A DNA stretch of 64,000 bases from Chishuiella changwenlii (GCF_900142565.1 NZ_FRBH01000001.1:62001-126000); one strand, 5' to 3'. Shown: positions 19,353-29,122, numbered from the stretch's first letter. The notes: generated by a model not told the origin, from the letters alone. Numbers and translations are program-made.

Positions 19353-20588
19353 TTAATCTTCAAACTCTTCTTTTAAAATACGAATTACTTCTAAAATTGT
19401 TTCCTCTTCTAGATCTGTTCTCTTTATTAAATCATCAACATCTTGTTCTAAGATACTTTTTGCAGTATCTAATCCAATCGCACTGAATGCGTCTATTACC
19501 CAAGAATCGATCTCATCTGAGAATTCTCTCAATTCAACATCTTCATCTTGTGCACCTTCTCTAAAAATATCAATTTCCATTCCAACAAGTTTAGATGCTA
19601 AACGTACGTTATAACCACCTTTACCAATTGCTTTAGAAACTTCTTCTGCATTAACGTGAACTAATGCTTTATTTTTTTCCTCGTTTATTTCGATATTCGA
19701 AATTTTTGCAGGACTTAAAGCTCTTTGTATGTATAAACTTAAATTATTAGTATAGTTTATTACATCAATATTTTCGTTACGTAACTCGCGAACGATAGAA
19801 TGGATACGAGATCCTTTCATTCCAACACAAGCTCCTACTGGATCAATACGATCATCGTAAGATTCTACTGCAACTTTAGCTTTATCACCAGGCATACGAA
19901 CAACACTTTTAATTGTAATTAATCCGTCTAAAATTTCTGGTATCTCTTGTTCAAATAATTTCTCTAAGAATTTTGGCGATGTTCTAGATAAAATAATTTG
20001 AGGTTTTGCTCCTCTTAATTTTACATCATCTACAACTGCACGTAATGTATCTCCTTTTCTGAAAAAATCTGATGGTATTTGATTTTCTTTTGGTAAAATC
20101 ATTTCATTTTGTTCATCATCCATAATGATCACTTGTTTGTGACGTACATAATGAATTTCACCTGAAACAACTTCTCCAATTAACCCTTTAAATTTCTCAT
20201 ATAAGTTAGAGTTATCATGCTCCATTACTTTAGAAACTAATGTTTGGCGTAATGTCAAAATAGCACGACGACCTAAAGCTTCGATCGGAATTTTTTCTGA
20301 AACTTCCTCTCCTACTTCAAAATCTGGTTCTATTTTACGAGCTTCAGATAATTCGATATCTGTCGCATCATCTTCAGAAAAACCATCTTCAACAACGATT
20401 CGGTTGTGCCAAATCTCTAAATCCCCTTTATCAGGATTTACAATAATATCAAAGTTATCATCTGTACCATATTTCTTTTTCAAAACAGTTTTTAATGTTT
20501 CTTCTAAGATGGCCATAAGCGTGATACGGTCAATATTTTTATCGTCTTTAAAATCTCCAAAAGATTCAATTAATGCAAGATTGTCCAT
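19353..20588 (-). CDS. nusA: Transcription termination/antitermination factor NusA
   Basis: RNA-polymerase-binding factor that controls pausing, termination and antitermination. The 411 residues hold the N-terminal polymerase-binding domain (1-130), an S1 domain (about 135-200, GEVVSGEIHYVRHKQ) and two KH domains (VGACVGMKGSRIHSIVREL near 230 and KAIGKGGYNVRLASKL near 320). It lacks the two C-terminal acidic repeats of the 495-residue E. coli protein, as is normal in this phylum. It lies 13 bp downstream of rimP and 65 bp upstream of infB. Confidence 0.96.
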   Translation of the reverse strand: MDNLALIESFGDFKDDKNIDRITLMAILEETLKTVLKKKYGTDDNFDIIVNPDKGDLEIWHNRIVVEDGFSEDDATDIELSEARKIEPDFEVGEEVSEKIPIEALGRRAILTLRQTLVSKVMEHDNSNLYEKFKGLIGEVVSGEIHYVRHKQVIIMDDEQNEMILPKENQIPSDFFRKGDTLRAVVDDVKLRGAKPQIILSRTSPKFLEKLFEQEIPEILDGLITIKSVVRMPGDKAKVAVESYDDRIDPVGACVGMKGSRIHSIVRELRNENIDVINYTNNLSLYIQRALSPAKISNIEINEEKNKALVHVNAEEVSKAIGKGGYNVRLASKLVGMEIDIFREGAQDEDVELREFSDEIDSWVIDAFSAIGLDTAKSILEQDVDDLIKRTDLEEETILEVIRILKEEFED

Positions 20589-20601
20589 TACATTTTAATT
20601 T

Positions 20602-21069
20602 TTAAAAGGTGACTTTTATTATCGCTTTCTTAATGTCAGCGTAATTTATTTTTTCTTCGTGTTCTACTGTAATTTTACCTTTTCCTACTGGTTTTGGTTC
20701 GCGAGATTCCCAAAAAATGACAACACCTTCTTCATCTGCTTCTACAATTTCACCTTCCATCACTTTATCATTTAATGTTACTTCTAAAATACGACCAACA
20801 TTTTTTGAAAACTGACGTGGTAAAGTTAAATTGCTACCTACTCCAGGAGTAGAAACCTCTAACGCGAAATCACACTCTTCTCTATCAAGATTATGTTCCA
20901 CGTGACGGCTAATTCTTACAATTTCTTCTATCGATAAACCTTCGTCTCCATCTGCTAAAATAGATATCTTATCATCTGGAGAGATTTTCCAATCGATTAA
21001 AAACAACGCCGGATTTTCGGCTATTGCTTCTTCTATGAGCTGTTTTACTTTATTTGAATCCATATACAA
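20602..21069 (-). CDS. rimP: Ribosome maturation factor RimP
   Basis: A 155-residue protein needed for maturation of the 30S subunit. Family motifs are LFLIDWKISPDDKISILADGDEGLSIEEIVRISRHVE in the N-terminal domain and EVSTPGVGSNLTLPRQF around the conserved SPGxxxPL position. The second in-frame ATG, two codons in (21063), is an equally good start. It leads the conserved rimP-nusA-infB operon. A TATATTTG -7-like element lies upstream on the minus strand at 21132-21125. Confidence 0.94.
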   Translation of the reverse strand: MYMDSNKVKQLIEEAIAENPALFLIDWKISPDDKISILADGDEGLSIEEIVRISRHVEHNLDREECDFALEVSTPGVGSNLTLPRQFSKNVGRILEVTLNDKVMEGEIVEADEEGVVIFWESREPKPVGKGKITVEHEEKINYADIKKAIIKVTF

Positions 21070-21348
21070 CGAAAAAGAGAGCTATAACCAGCCCTCCTCC
21101 TTTTTAATTTGTTTAAATTCTTTGCAAATATAGCACATTATTTTTTAATGACCTAATTTCAACCACTTAATATCCTAGATGTTTATTAAGAATTTCTTTA
21201 TATTTTTTTCTTGACTTTATGTAAAAAAAAGCATATTTTATTATACATCTCACTTTACACTTTATTGTTAAATAATTAATAACCAATATTTTACATTGAC
21301 TCTGTTATAATTTTTATTATCTTCATAAAACCAAAAAAACTTATATTT

Positions 21349-23316
21349 ATGAAAAAGAGAAATCTACTTTTCCTATTACTAATTTCATTTGAAATGTATG
21401 GACAGAAACCAGGTGATGTTATTAATTACAGCAGTAAACTTGATTTAACCCCAGCTGGAGTTATAAACTTAATTGACTCTAACCTTGGTAAAAATGTTGA
21501 TAACAAAACTATTCAATATTTAAAAAATTTTAAAGTAGGTTTAAAAGCCTACAAAATAGAGTATTATACAACTAATCCCAAAAAGGAAATTATTAAAGCT
21601 ACTGGGTTACTTATGTATCCCAATAAAAACCACAGATTATCTACTGTTGTTTCAACACATCCAACGACAGATCATAGAAACAATGTTCCTTCAAACCTTT
21701 CTGGAATGCACGGTATTGGTTTTTTAGTCGAATTATCTTTTGCTTTGAATGGTTATATCGTTATGGCTCCTGATTATATTGGGATGGGAGACGGAGATGG
21801 ACAACATCCATACGTACACAATGATACTGAAGCATCTGCTACATTAGATTTTATAAAAGCAGCAAATAAAGTTATCAATCAAATTGGAGGTATTAATAGA
21901 TATAATGAATATTTCTTAACAGGTTATTCTCAAGGTGGACATGCAAGTATGGCAACTTTAAGAAGAGCACAAGAAACAAATGAGATAAGATTTAAGCATA
22001 TGTATACTGGTTCTGGACCATATGACTTATCTTACTCTACTTTACAGCTTGGTGTAATAGATAAACAAACTTATCCTGCTTCTGCATTTACAGCTAGTCT
22101 TATTTATTCGTGTAAACTAACAGGATATAATGTGTACGATAAATCACCAGATGAAATTATTGCACCAAAATACCAAGAAGCATTCAAAAAAAATATTGTT
22201 GAAGATGGTGGTGGTTTAGATTGGGGACCAAAAGCATGGAGAGAATTATATAAAAACTCTTTTGTAAATGACATTATTCGTAATTCTAATCACACATTAA
22301 GAAGATGCTTAAGAGCAAATGACAATTATAATTGGCACAATAAAACTCCTTCTACATTTGGTTATTCTACAGAAGATTTAGTTGTTCACATTAATAGCAC
22401 GAGAAAAGCAAAATCTTCTCAGAGAAGTTATTATTCAATATTTAACCTTAATCGATATAAAATTAATGATTTTCATTGGGGACGATTTAACCATGGTGCA
22501 GCTATAATTCCATATGTAATCGCTTCAAATTTCAAATTTAATACGTTAAGAGCGGGTGGTTTTTTTAATTTAAAAGCAGCGCTTGGTTTTAAAAGAAGTG
22601 ATAATGATAATACCATAACAGAACAAGAGAATGCTATTATACCTACATATTCTAATATCGATTTACAATTAGATGTTCATACAACTTTAGAAAATATTAC
22701 AAGTTTTAGTAATGAAAACAATATAAATGCAAGAACACAAACAAATGACCTTAATTCTTTACAAGATGGTGTTTATTATCTAAATATTGAAAGAGAGGGA
22801 GAAAAACAAACCATCCCATTTGTTAAAAATACTCCTGTAGTGGTTGATGAAAATGAAGCTGTGAAATCTGATAAGAATGGTTTAATTAGATTAAATGTTG
22901 ATGATTCGGATTTATTTCAAGTTAATATCTTAGAAAATGGAAAGATTATAGAAATTGTAAAAGCTGAAGATTATCAAAAGAATAATGGAATTGACTTGAA
23001 AAATTTAGTTGATGGAGATTATACTTTTGAAGTTATCGCACATGATTATACTGTTCAGTTTAATAAATCTATTGCAAATAGTGATTTAAAAATTGAAGAT
23101 GATTTCGTTTTATTTTCATCAGATAATAAGATTAATATAAAATCTAAAATAAATATAAAAGAGATTGAAGTTTATGATTTAAGTGGACATTCTACTTATA
23201 GAAAAGAGAATATTAATAACAATACTACACAAACAACATCCTTATCAAAAGGCGTATATATTATTAAGTTTGTATTAGTAAATGGAAAAATAATTACAAA
23301 AAAGTATACTTTATAA
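21349..23316 (+). CDS. Secreted alpha/beta-hydrolase (lipase-like) with type IX secretion sorting domain
   Basis: A 655-residue exported hydrolase. Residues 1-18 are a signal peptide (ends MYGQ). The catalytic part covers about 50-400 and has the nucleophile elbow GYSQGGHAS with Ser194; the preceding YIVMAPDYIGMGDG and the acyl-chain-like architecture resemble secretory lipases of the fungal LIP type and cephalosporin-esterase-like relatives. Asp and His of the triad cannot be placed with certainty. The last 80 residues (IKEIEVYDLSGH to GKIITKKYTL) are a type A sorting domain for the type IX system, so the protein is likely released at or attached to the surface with the help of SprA, encoded at 46-53 kb. 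It is a single gene with its own terminator. Confidence 0.88.
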   Translation: MKKRNLLFLLLISFEMYGQKPGDVINYSSKLDLTPAGVINLIDSNLGKNVDNKTIQYLKNFKVGLKAYKIEYYTTNPKKEIIKATGLLMYPNKNHRLSTVVSTHPTTDHRNNVPSNLSGMHGIGFLVELSFALNGYIVMAPDYIGMGDGDGQHPYVHNDTEASATLDFIKAANKVINQIGGINRYNEYFLTGYSQGGHASMATLRRAQETNEIRFKHMYTGSGPYDLSYSTLQLGVIDKQTYPASAFTASLIYSCKLTGYNVYDKSPDEIIAPKYQEAFKKNIVEDGGGLDWGPKAWRELYKNSFVNDIIRNSNHTLRRCLRANDNYNWHNKTPSTFGYSTEDLVVHINSTRKAKSSQRSYYSIFNLNRYKINDFHWGRFNHGAAIIPYVIASNFKFNTLRAGGFFNLKAALGFKRSDNDNTITEQENAIIPTYSNIDLQLDVHTTLENITSFSNENNINARTQTNDLNSLQDGVYYLNIEREGEKQTIPFVKNTPVVVDENEAVKSDKNGLIRLNVDDSDLFQVNILENGKIIEIVKAEDYQKNNGIDLKNLVDGDYTFEVIAHDYTVQFNKSIANSDLKIEDDFVLFSSDNKINIKSKINIKEIEVYDLSGHSTYRKENINNNTTQTTSLSKGVYIIKFVLVNGKIITKKYTL

Positions 23317-23334
23317 TTTAATTTATTTTTCTTG

Positions 23335-23374
23335 AAAAAGGTTCGTGTATACTTTTATATGCGAGCCTTTTTTT
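23335..23374 (+). terminator. Terminator of the lipase gene
   Basis: AAGGTTCG pairs with CGAGCCTT (one G-T pair) and is followed by a run of T. It is 20 bp after the stop codon. Confidence 0.78.
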
Positions 23375-23443
23375 TATTAAAATTAGTTTGAATGCAAAGA
23401 TTTCGCAGAGAATGCTAAAGATGAGAAATGATAATAATACCTA

Positions 23444-23926
23444 TTAAACTAATTGATAAACAAATATTCCAATAAAAATTAATACTAAAATTATATCATA
23501 ACCTGTTGTAACCATAAAACCTACAAAAGAACCAAATGCTGATTTTAATGCTGATTTTGTATTAGACTTGCTAAATAATAATTCTCCTAAAAATGCACCA
23601 AGAAATGGTCCTATAATAAAACCAATAGGTGGAAAAAACAATCCTACTATCAATCCTAAGATAGATCCCCAAACGCCATATTTAGTTCCTCCTAATTTTT
23701 TGGTAAAATAAGAGGGCAAAAGATAATCTAACAGAAAACCTATTAAAACAAATATACCCGCAATAATTATTGTTAACCAACCATACGTACAATCATCACT
23801 AAACTTAAAAACAATTAATCCCAGATAAGCTATAGGTGCTCCAGGGACTACAGGTAAAATTGTTCCTATAAGACCTATAATTAATAAAATTCCTGTTATA
23901 AGATGAAGTATAACATTACTATCCAT
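23444..23926 (-). CDS. DUF456 domain membrane protein
   Basis: A 160-residue hydrophobic protein with about four membrane segments and the glycine-proline repeats of DUF456: IIGLIGTILPVVPGAPIAYLG at the start and GLFFPPIGFIIGPFLGAFLGELL in the middle. These two matching motifs suggest an internal duplication typical of glycine-zipper-like membrane proteins. Function unknown. It is a single gene, divergent from the MscS gene across 65 bp. Confidence 0.86.
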   Translation of the reverse strand: MDSNVILHLITGILLIIGLIGTILPVVPGAPIAYLGLIVFKFSDDCTYGWLTIIIAGIFVLIGFLLDYLLPSYFTKKLGGTKYGVWGSILGLIVGLFFPPIGFIIGPFLGAFLGELLFSKSNTKSALKSAFGSFVGFMVTTGYDIILVLIFIGIFVYQLV

Positions 23927-23991
23927 ACTTTAGTATATTTTAAAAATGTAACTTTGCAAGAATAATTCCAACATTTACTAAATAAAATTTT

Positions 23992-25254
23992 ATGAAAGGT
24001 AAACCTTTTTATAATGAAATTTCTGAAGCTGTAAAACAATTTTTCAATCAACAATTTAAAATTGATTTATCCGAAAATTTATTTATTTTTTTAGAAATAG
24101 TTGCTTGGATAGCAATCCTTTTTATCCTTGATTTTTTACTTCGTGCAATTATTTTACCTGCTTTAAAAAAGATAACCAACTTAACTGAAAATGATTGGAT
24201 GAAGTTTCTATACAGAAATAAAGTTTTTGTTTCTACCATTCATCTTATTCCTATAAGTTTTGCTTTAAATGTAAATTTATTTTTGTTTAGAGGAGACAGT
24301 AACATCTTTTATGTTGTACAAAAAATTACAGAATTAATTGCCTTAATCGTATTCACTCAACTTATTTTTAGAGCAATTAATACTATTATAGATATTTACA
24401 ACAAAGAAAATAGTTATACAACTGTAGGTGTTAGGACTTTTGGACAAATGCTAAAGTTTATTATAACATTCTTTACTGTAATTTCTGGAATAATGATTTT
24501 GTTTACTGTAGATCAAAATACGATTATTACAGTTCTCGGAGCATTAACAGCTGCTATACTATTAATTTTTAGAGATGCCATTTTTGGCTTCGTCTCGGGT
24601 TTACAAATTTCATATTCTAGAATTGTAAAAGTTGGAGATTGGATTACAATTTCTAAGGGAAATATTGAAGGTACTGTAAGAGAAATTAATATTAATTTGG
24701 TTAAAATAGAAAAGTTTGATAAATCTATTGCTACTGTACCAACAGTTGATTTAGTTTCCTCTCAAGTTACTAATCATATGGCGATGCTAGCTACTGGAAC
24801 AAGACAAATAAAACGTTCTATTTCTTTTAATGTTAATTCTTTTCGTTTTTGTGATGAAGAGATGTTAAATCAATTTCAAGATATTACATTAATAAAAGCA
24901 TACATTAAACAAAAAAGAGAAGAAATATCTCTTTACAATCAAACCATAGAAAATTCGGAAATTGGAATTAATGGTAGAAATTTAACTAACATTGGTGTTT
25001 TTAGAATTTATGTAGAATTCTATCTAAAAAAATTAGATACTGTTTCTAAGAATGATCCCATTATTGTAAAACAATTAGCTGTTACCACAGCTGGTATGCC
25101 ATTAGAAATTGGTTGTTTTACAAATTCTGCTAGTAATTTAGAATTTGAGAGAATTCAATCGGATATTTTCGACCATTTATTAACTGCTTGTCGTAAATTT
25201 GACTTGGAGATTATGCAAAGTACATTGCTTTCTGAAATTAAAAATTATAATTAA
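23992..25254 (+). CDS. MscS-family mechanosensitive ion channel (YbdG-like)
   Basis: A 420-residue channel that should open on membrane tension and release solutes in osmotic downshock. Four N-terminal hydrophobic helices precede the pore helix near residues 175-205 (TVLGALTAAILLIFRDAIFGFVSGL), and the beta domain begins with VKVGDWITISKGNIEGTVREINI. The size and the long C-terminal domain with SRNLTNIGVFR-type residues match the YbdG subgroup. It is the first of three tightly spaced genes with pdxJ and an esterase; no functional link is obvious. Confidence 0.88.
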   Translation: MKGKPFYNEISEAVKQFFNQQFKIDLSENLFIFLEIVAWIAILFILDFLLRAIILPALKKITNLTENDWMKFLYRNKVFVSTIHLIPISFALNVNLFLFRGDSNIFYVVQKITELIALIVFTQLIFRAINTIIDIYNKENSYTTVGVRTFGQMLKFIITFFTVISGIMILFTVDQNTIITVLGALTAAILLIFRDAIFGFVSGLQISYSRIVKVGDWITISKGNIEGTVREININLVKIEKFDKSIATVPTVDLVSSQVTNHMAMLATGTRQIKRSISFNVNSFRFCDEEMLNQFQDITLIKAYIKQKREEISLYNQTIENSEIGINGRNLTNIGVFRIYVEFYLKKLDTVSKNDPIIVKQLAVTTAGMPLEIGCFTNSASNLEFERIQSDIFDHLLTACRKFDLEIMQSTLLSEIKNYN

Positions 25255-25260
25255 TCATAC

Positions 25261-25986
25261 ATGACTAAATTAAGTGTTAATATAAATAAAATAGCTACCA
25301 TTCGTAATGCGCGTGGTGGAAATACACCAAATCTTGTAGAAGCCGCAATTAAAATTCAGGAATTTGGGGGACAAGGAATTACTATTCATCCTCGTCCAGA
25401 TGAGCGTCATATTCGTTACCAAGATGTTTACGATTTAAAACCTGTTGTAACAACAGAATTTAATATAGAAGGAAAACCTGTTGATAGCTTTTTGGAATTG
25501 GTACTTAATTCTAAACCAGAACAAGTAACATTAGTTCCAGATGCTGAAGATGCAATTACGTCTAACGCTGGTTGGGACACTATTAAACATTTTGATTATT
25601 TAACAGATGTCATCAAAACGTTTAAAGATGCAGGAATTAGAACTTCTATTTTCTTAGATCCAAACACAGCTTTAGTAGAAAGTGCTGCTAAAACTGGTGC
25701 TGATAGAATAGAATTGTATACAGAAATGTTTGCTTCTGAATATGAAAAAGGAAACAAAGCTGCTATAAATTCTTACAAAGAGACTGCTAAATTAGCATTA
25801 GAACACGGATTAGCTGTTAATGCTGGACATGATTTAAGTTTAGATAATATTGAGTTTTTTATAAAAGAGATTCCAGAAATTGCTGAGGTTTCTATTGGAC
25901 ATGCATTAATTTCTGAGGCGTTGTATTTAGGATTAGAAAATACAATACAAGCTTATTTACGTAAAATAGAATTAGCTAATTTGTAA
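25261..25986 (+). CDS. pdxJ: Pyridoxine 5'-phosphate synthase PdxJ
   Basis: Closes the pyridine ring of vitamin B6 from 1-deoxyxylulose 5-phosphate and 3-amino-1-hydroxyacetone phosphate. It is 241 residues with the normal family motifs: LSVNINKIATIRNARGG at the N-terminus, GITIHPRPDERHI in the active site, PEQVTLVPDAEDAITSNAGWD, and GLAVNAGHDLSLDN with the catalytic His. It starts 6 bp after the MscS stop and is followed 4 bp later by an esterase gene. Confidence 0.95.
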   Translation: MTKLSVNINKIATIRNARGGNTPNLVEAAIKIQEFGGQGITIHPRPDERHIRYQDVYDLKPVVTTEFNIEGKPVDSFLELVLNSKPEQVTLVPDAEDAITSNAGWDTIKHFDYLTDVIKTFKDAGIRTSIFLDPNTALVESAAKTGADRIELYTEMFASEYEKGNKAAINSYKETAKLALEHGLAVNAGHDLSLDNIEFFIKEIPEIAEVSIGHALISEALYLGLENTIQAYLRKIELANL

Positions 25987-25990
25987 AAAA

Positions 25991-26767
25991 ATGAACGAAA
26001 TATTACACAGTAAAATTGTTGGCTCTGGAGAAAAGCATTTGCTTGTTCTTCATGGATTATTTGGACAATTGGATAACTGGAATACTTTAGGAAAATATTT
26101 TGGAGAAGAGTTTACAACACATTTAATTGATTTGCGAAATCATGGAAGAAGTTTTCATAACGAAGACTCTTCATTAAAAGCAATGACACAAGATATTGTA
26201 AACTATATAGATGCTAATCATATCGAAAAAGCACATCTTTTAGGACATTCTCTTGGAGGAAGAATCGTGATAGATTTTGCTATGCAATATCAAGATCGTT
26301 TAGATCATTTAATTGTTGCTGATATGGCGCCAAAGGCTTATCAACCTCATCACAATACAATTTTTAAAGCCTTAAAATCTGTAAATTTCGAGGAAATAGC
26401 TTCTCGAAAAGATGTTGAAAATATATTCGAGCAATATATTCCAGAAGTTGGTGTTCGCCAATTTTTAATGAAAAATGTTTATCATGCAGAAAATGGTCAA
26501 TATGCTTTTCGTTTTAATTTATCTTCATTAGATAAATATTACCAAGAATTAATTGGTTCTGAATTATTGAAAGGAGTATTTAATGGACCAACTTTATTTT
26601 TAGGTGGAGCAAACTCTAATTACATTTTAGCTGAAGACGAAATAATGATAAAAGAGCGTTTTCCTAATGCAGAAATTAAGAAGATTGCAAATGCTGGACA
26701 TTGGTTACATGCAGAAAACCCAAAAGATTTTGTTACCGAAGTAATGAACTTTCTTTTAGATAAATAG
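25991..26767 (+). CDS. Alpha/beta-fold esterase (YbfF-like)
   Basis: A 258-residue hydrolase with HGLFGQLDNW near the start (oxyanion region), the nucleophile elbow GHSLGGRI (about residues 85-92) and the catalytic His in GHWLHAENP near the end. Length and motifs match the YbfF acyl-CoA/ester hydrolase group. The natural substrate is not known. It is the third gene of the MscS-pdxJ-esterase operon and ends at a strong terminator. Confidence 0.88.
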   Translation: MNEILHSKIVGSGEKHLLVLHGLFGQLDNWNTLGKYFGEEFTTHLIDLRNHGRSFHNEDSSLKAMTQDIVNYIDANHIEKAHLLGHSLGGRIVIDFAMQYQDRLDHLIVADMAPKAYQPHHNTIFKALKSVNFEEIASRKDVENIFEQYIPEVGVRQFLMKNVYHAENGQYAFRFNLSSLDKYYQELIGSELLKGVFNGPTLFLGGANSNYILAEDEIMIKERFPNAEIKKIANAGHWLHAENPKDFVTEVMNFLLDK

Positions 26768-26784
26768 AAATCTTTCAAAACAAT

Positions 26785-26815
26785 AAAAAAGCACTACAAA
26801 ATGTAGTGCTTTTTT
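26785..26815. terminator. Bidirectional terminator
   Basis: A stem of GCACTACA with TGTAGTGC, enclosed by A and T tracts, between the esterase gene (plus) and the acetyltransferase gene (minus). Confidence 0.9.
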
Positions 26816-26824
26816 ATTGTTTTA

Positions 26825-27349
26825 TTATCTCGTTAGTACCCAATAAATCATGGTTTCATCTTTACTTAATACCGTAAAATTTAATTTTTTTAATAGATTT
26901 ATCGAAGCAGAATTATCAATTAAGCAACAAGCGGTAATTTCATTTAAACGTTCATGAGAAAAAGCCCAATCAATTAATGTTCTAGCTGATTCTTGTGCAA
27001 AACCTTTTTTTCTTTCCTCTTCAATAATTCCATATCCAAGATCGCAACTTTTTCCTACGAAATTGAATCCTTTGAATCCTATATCTCCAATAATTTCTCT
27101 GGTAGATTTCTTAACAATCATCCAAGTTTCGAAACCTGTAGGGTAATCTAGCTTTTCTAACTTTTTAAGAACTCTAGGTAGAGATTCTAATGTATCACTA
27201 TCCGGCCAATTTACTCCTCTAACCAATTTCAATCTTTCAAGATCTACGAAATCTTCATTTAAGATATTTCTACAAAGTTCTTTGGTAAGTGGAATTAAGA
27301 TTAATCGCTCGCTGGATAATTTTTCTAATTGTAACCTTTCTAAAATCAT
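26825..27349 (-). CDS. GNAT-family acetyltransferase (RimJ/RimL type)
   Basis: A 174-residue N-acetyltransferase of the RimJ/RimL-like group, which acetylate ribosomal proteins or small amines. SERLILIPLTKELC is the typical opening; acetyl-CoA binding is shown by LGYGIIEEERKKGFAQESARTLIDWAF, followed by ACCLIDNSASINLLKKLNF, where the Asn-Ser-Lys loop is characteristic. Its start overlaps the stop of the upstream ABC ATPase gene by 4 bp (ATGA), so both are translated together. Confidence 0.87.
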   Translation of the reverse strand: MILERLQLEKLSSERLILIPLTKELCRNILNEDFVDLERLKLVRGVNWPDSDTLESLPRVLKKLEKLDYPTGFETWMIVKKSTREIIGDIGFKGFNFVGKSCDLGYGIIEEERKKGFAQESARTLIDWAFSHERLNEITACCLIDNSASINLLKKLNFTVLSKDETMIYWVLTR

Positions 27350-28314
27350 AAAGGTCGAAATTTAAGAATATTAAATCGAATTCGCTCATCTGTTTTAAAT
27401 TTCTTAGAATGATATGCAACCAAATTAACATCATTCATTAAAAATTTAATTAGATAATCCCTTCCTTGAAACTTAGATTCCATTACCTTTCCTTCAAAAA
27501 TTCCTTCATCTGTAATGAGAACTTCCTCGGGATAAATAATAGCATTATCTGTTGTCTGTATATTTAACTGTGAAGTTTCTTCTTTATCTAACACATTTAC
27601 ATAACCAAATAAACGAGCAACATATTCGGAATTTGGAAAATTTCGAACATTTTCTACCTCATCAAACTGAATCATTTTTCCTTTTTCTAAAACTAGAATT
27701 TTATCCGAAGTATAAAATGCATCGCTTAAATCGTGTGTTGTAAAAATTACTGTTATTTGATGTGCTTTACACCATTTTATAATTTTCTCTCTAATGGTTA
27801 ATTTCAATGTTTGATCTAAATTAGAGAAAGGTTCATCTAGTAATAAAATTTCTGGTTGTTGTGATAAAGTTCTCGCAATAGAAACGCGCTGACGCTGTCC
27901 TCCACTTAATTGGTTAGGGAAAATATGTTTATACTCAGACATTTCTACAACTTCTAGTGCCTCATCTATTTTTTGTTGTTTTAAATCTAAGTCGAAGTTA
28001 CTTAAGAACTTTCCAACATTTTCTCCGACAGTTACAAAGTCTAACAAATCATAATCTTGCGCCACATATTTCATCATTTTATGACCTGGAATAAGATTAT
28101 AAGAGGGTCCTTTTAACTTTTTATCATTGTACGATATTTCTCCTTCTTGAAAATCTAACAAACCATAAATTAATTTTAAAAGTGTCGATTTTCCGCTACC
28201 ACTCTCTCCTATTATACTAATTATCTCATTTTTTTGAACAGAGAAATTAATGTCTGAAACAACTTTTTCTGTAAAATCTGGATAGTTGTAATTAAGATGA
28301 TGAATAGTTAACAC
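27346..28314 (-). CDS. ABC transporter ATP-binding protein (stand-alone)
   Basis: An ATPase subunit with Walker A GESGSGKST, signature LSGGQRQR, Walker B ILLLDEP and a C-terminal extension of about 100 residues that looks like a TOBE-like domain (GKVMESKFQGRDYLIKF), so it resembles importers of the polyamine, iron or sulfate class. The frame is open from an ATG at 28365 (339 residues), but the GTG at 28314 gives MLTIHHLNYNYPDF, the usual N-terminus, and is preferred (322 residues). No permease gene is adjacent, so its membrane partner must lie elsewhere or it serves another role. Confidence 0.85.
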   Translation of the reverse strand: MLTIHHLNYNYPDFTEKVVSDINFSVQKNEIISIIGESGSGKSTLLKLIYGLLDFQEGEISYNDKKLKGPSYNLIPGHKMMKYVAQDYDLLDFVTVGENVGKFLSNFDLDLKQQKIDEALEVVEMSEYKHIFPNQLSGGQRQRVSIARTLSQQPEILLLDEPFSNLDQTLKLTIREKIIKWCKAHQITVIFTTHDLSDAFYTSDKILVLEKGKMIQFDEVENVRNFPNSEYVARLFGYVNVLDKEETSQLNIQTTDNAIIYPEEVLITDEGIFEGKVMESKFQGRDYLIKFLMNDVNLVAYHSKKFKTDERIRFNILKFRPL

Positions 28315-28406
28315 GATTAAATAATTTTTGTTTAATTTTGAGTAAAGGTATTTAGAATTATTCAATTTTGTTGATATACGTCAATACCGTTAATCTATTT
28401 TTACTA

Positions 28407-28414
28407 TATTTTTG
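28407..28414 (+). promoter_or_regulatory. -7 element of the YceI-like gene
   Basis: TATTTTTG matches the Bacteroidota -7 consensus 22 bp before the start codon. No -33 TTG stands at the proper distance. Confidence 0.45.
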
Positions 28415-28435
28415 TTTAAAATTTAAAAGAACGAC

Positions 28436-29122
28436 ATGAAAAAATTATTTTTAGGACTAGCAGTTGTTTCTGCTGTCGTATTAACTTCTTGTGGTGGAAA
28501 AACTGACACTAAAGAAGCTACTGAAGCTAAAGAAGGTGCTACTTCTACAGAAGGTGCTGCAGAATATGCTGTAGATACAACAACTTCTGTTATTAACTGG
28601 AAAGGTGGAAAAACTTTTGACGATATTAAAAAACCAGAAGAAGGACACTATGGTGTTGTAAAATTAAAAGAAGGTTCTGTAAAAGTTAACAATGGAGTTT
28701 TAGAGTCTGGAAAATTTGTTGCTGATTTCGCATCTTTCGAATCTAAAGATTTAGATGCTGATGCAGAAAGCAAAGGAAAATTAGATGGACATTTAAAATC
28801 TGCTGATTTCTTAGATGTTGAGAAATTTCCAACTGCAACTTTCGAAATTACTTCTGTTAAACCATTACAAGGAGGAGATTACAACTCTGAGATTTCTGGT
28901 AACTTAGATTTCCGTGGAACACCTAAGAATGTTACTTTTAAAGCTAACGTTACTGTAGATGCTAACGGAACAACTATTAAATCTGAAGAATTCGGAATTA
29001 ACCGTAAAGATTTCGGTATCACTTTCACAGGTGGTGGTGGATCTATCGTTAAAGACGAAGTTTTATTACAAGTAGATTTAACTGCTAAACCAGCTGCTGT
29101 AACAGCAGAAGTTGCAAAATAA
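28436..29122 (+). CDS. YceI-family lipoprotein
   Basis: A 228-residue lipoprotein of the YceI lipocalin-like family, whose barrel binds isoprenoids such as polyprenyl phosphate or quinone tails. The lipobox is LTSCGGK (Cys at about 19), followed by an Ala-Thr-Glu-Lys linker. The YceI domain starts with YAVDTTTSVINWKGGK and includes LDGHLKSADFLDVEKFPTATFEITSV and the late IKSEEFGINRKDFGIT. It is a single gene with its own terminator. Ligand and role in this cell are unknown. Confidence 0.93.
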   Translation: MKKLFLGLAVVSAVVLTSCGGKTDTKEATEAKEGATSTEGAAEYAVDTTTSVINWKGGKTFDDIKKPEEGHYGVVKLKEGSVKVNNGVLESGKFVADFASFESKDLDADAESKGKLDGHLKSADFLDVEKFPTATFEITSVKPLQGGDYNSEISGNLDFRGTPKNVTFKANVTVDANGTTIKSEEFGINRKDFGITFTGGGGSIVKDEVLLQVDLTAKPAAVTAEVAK

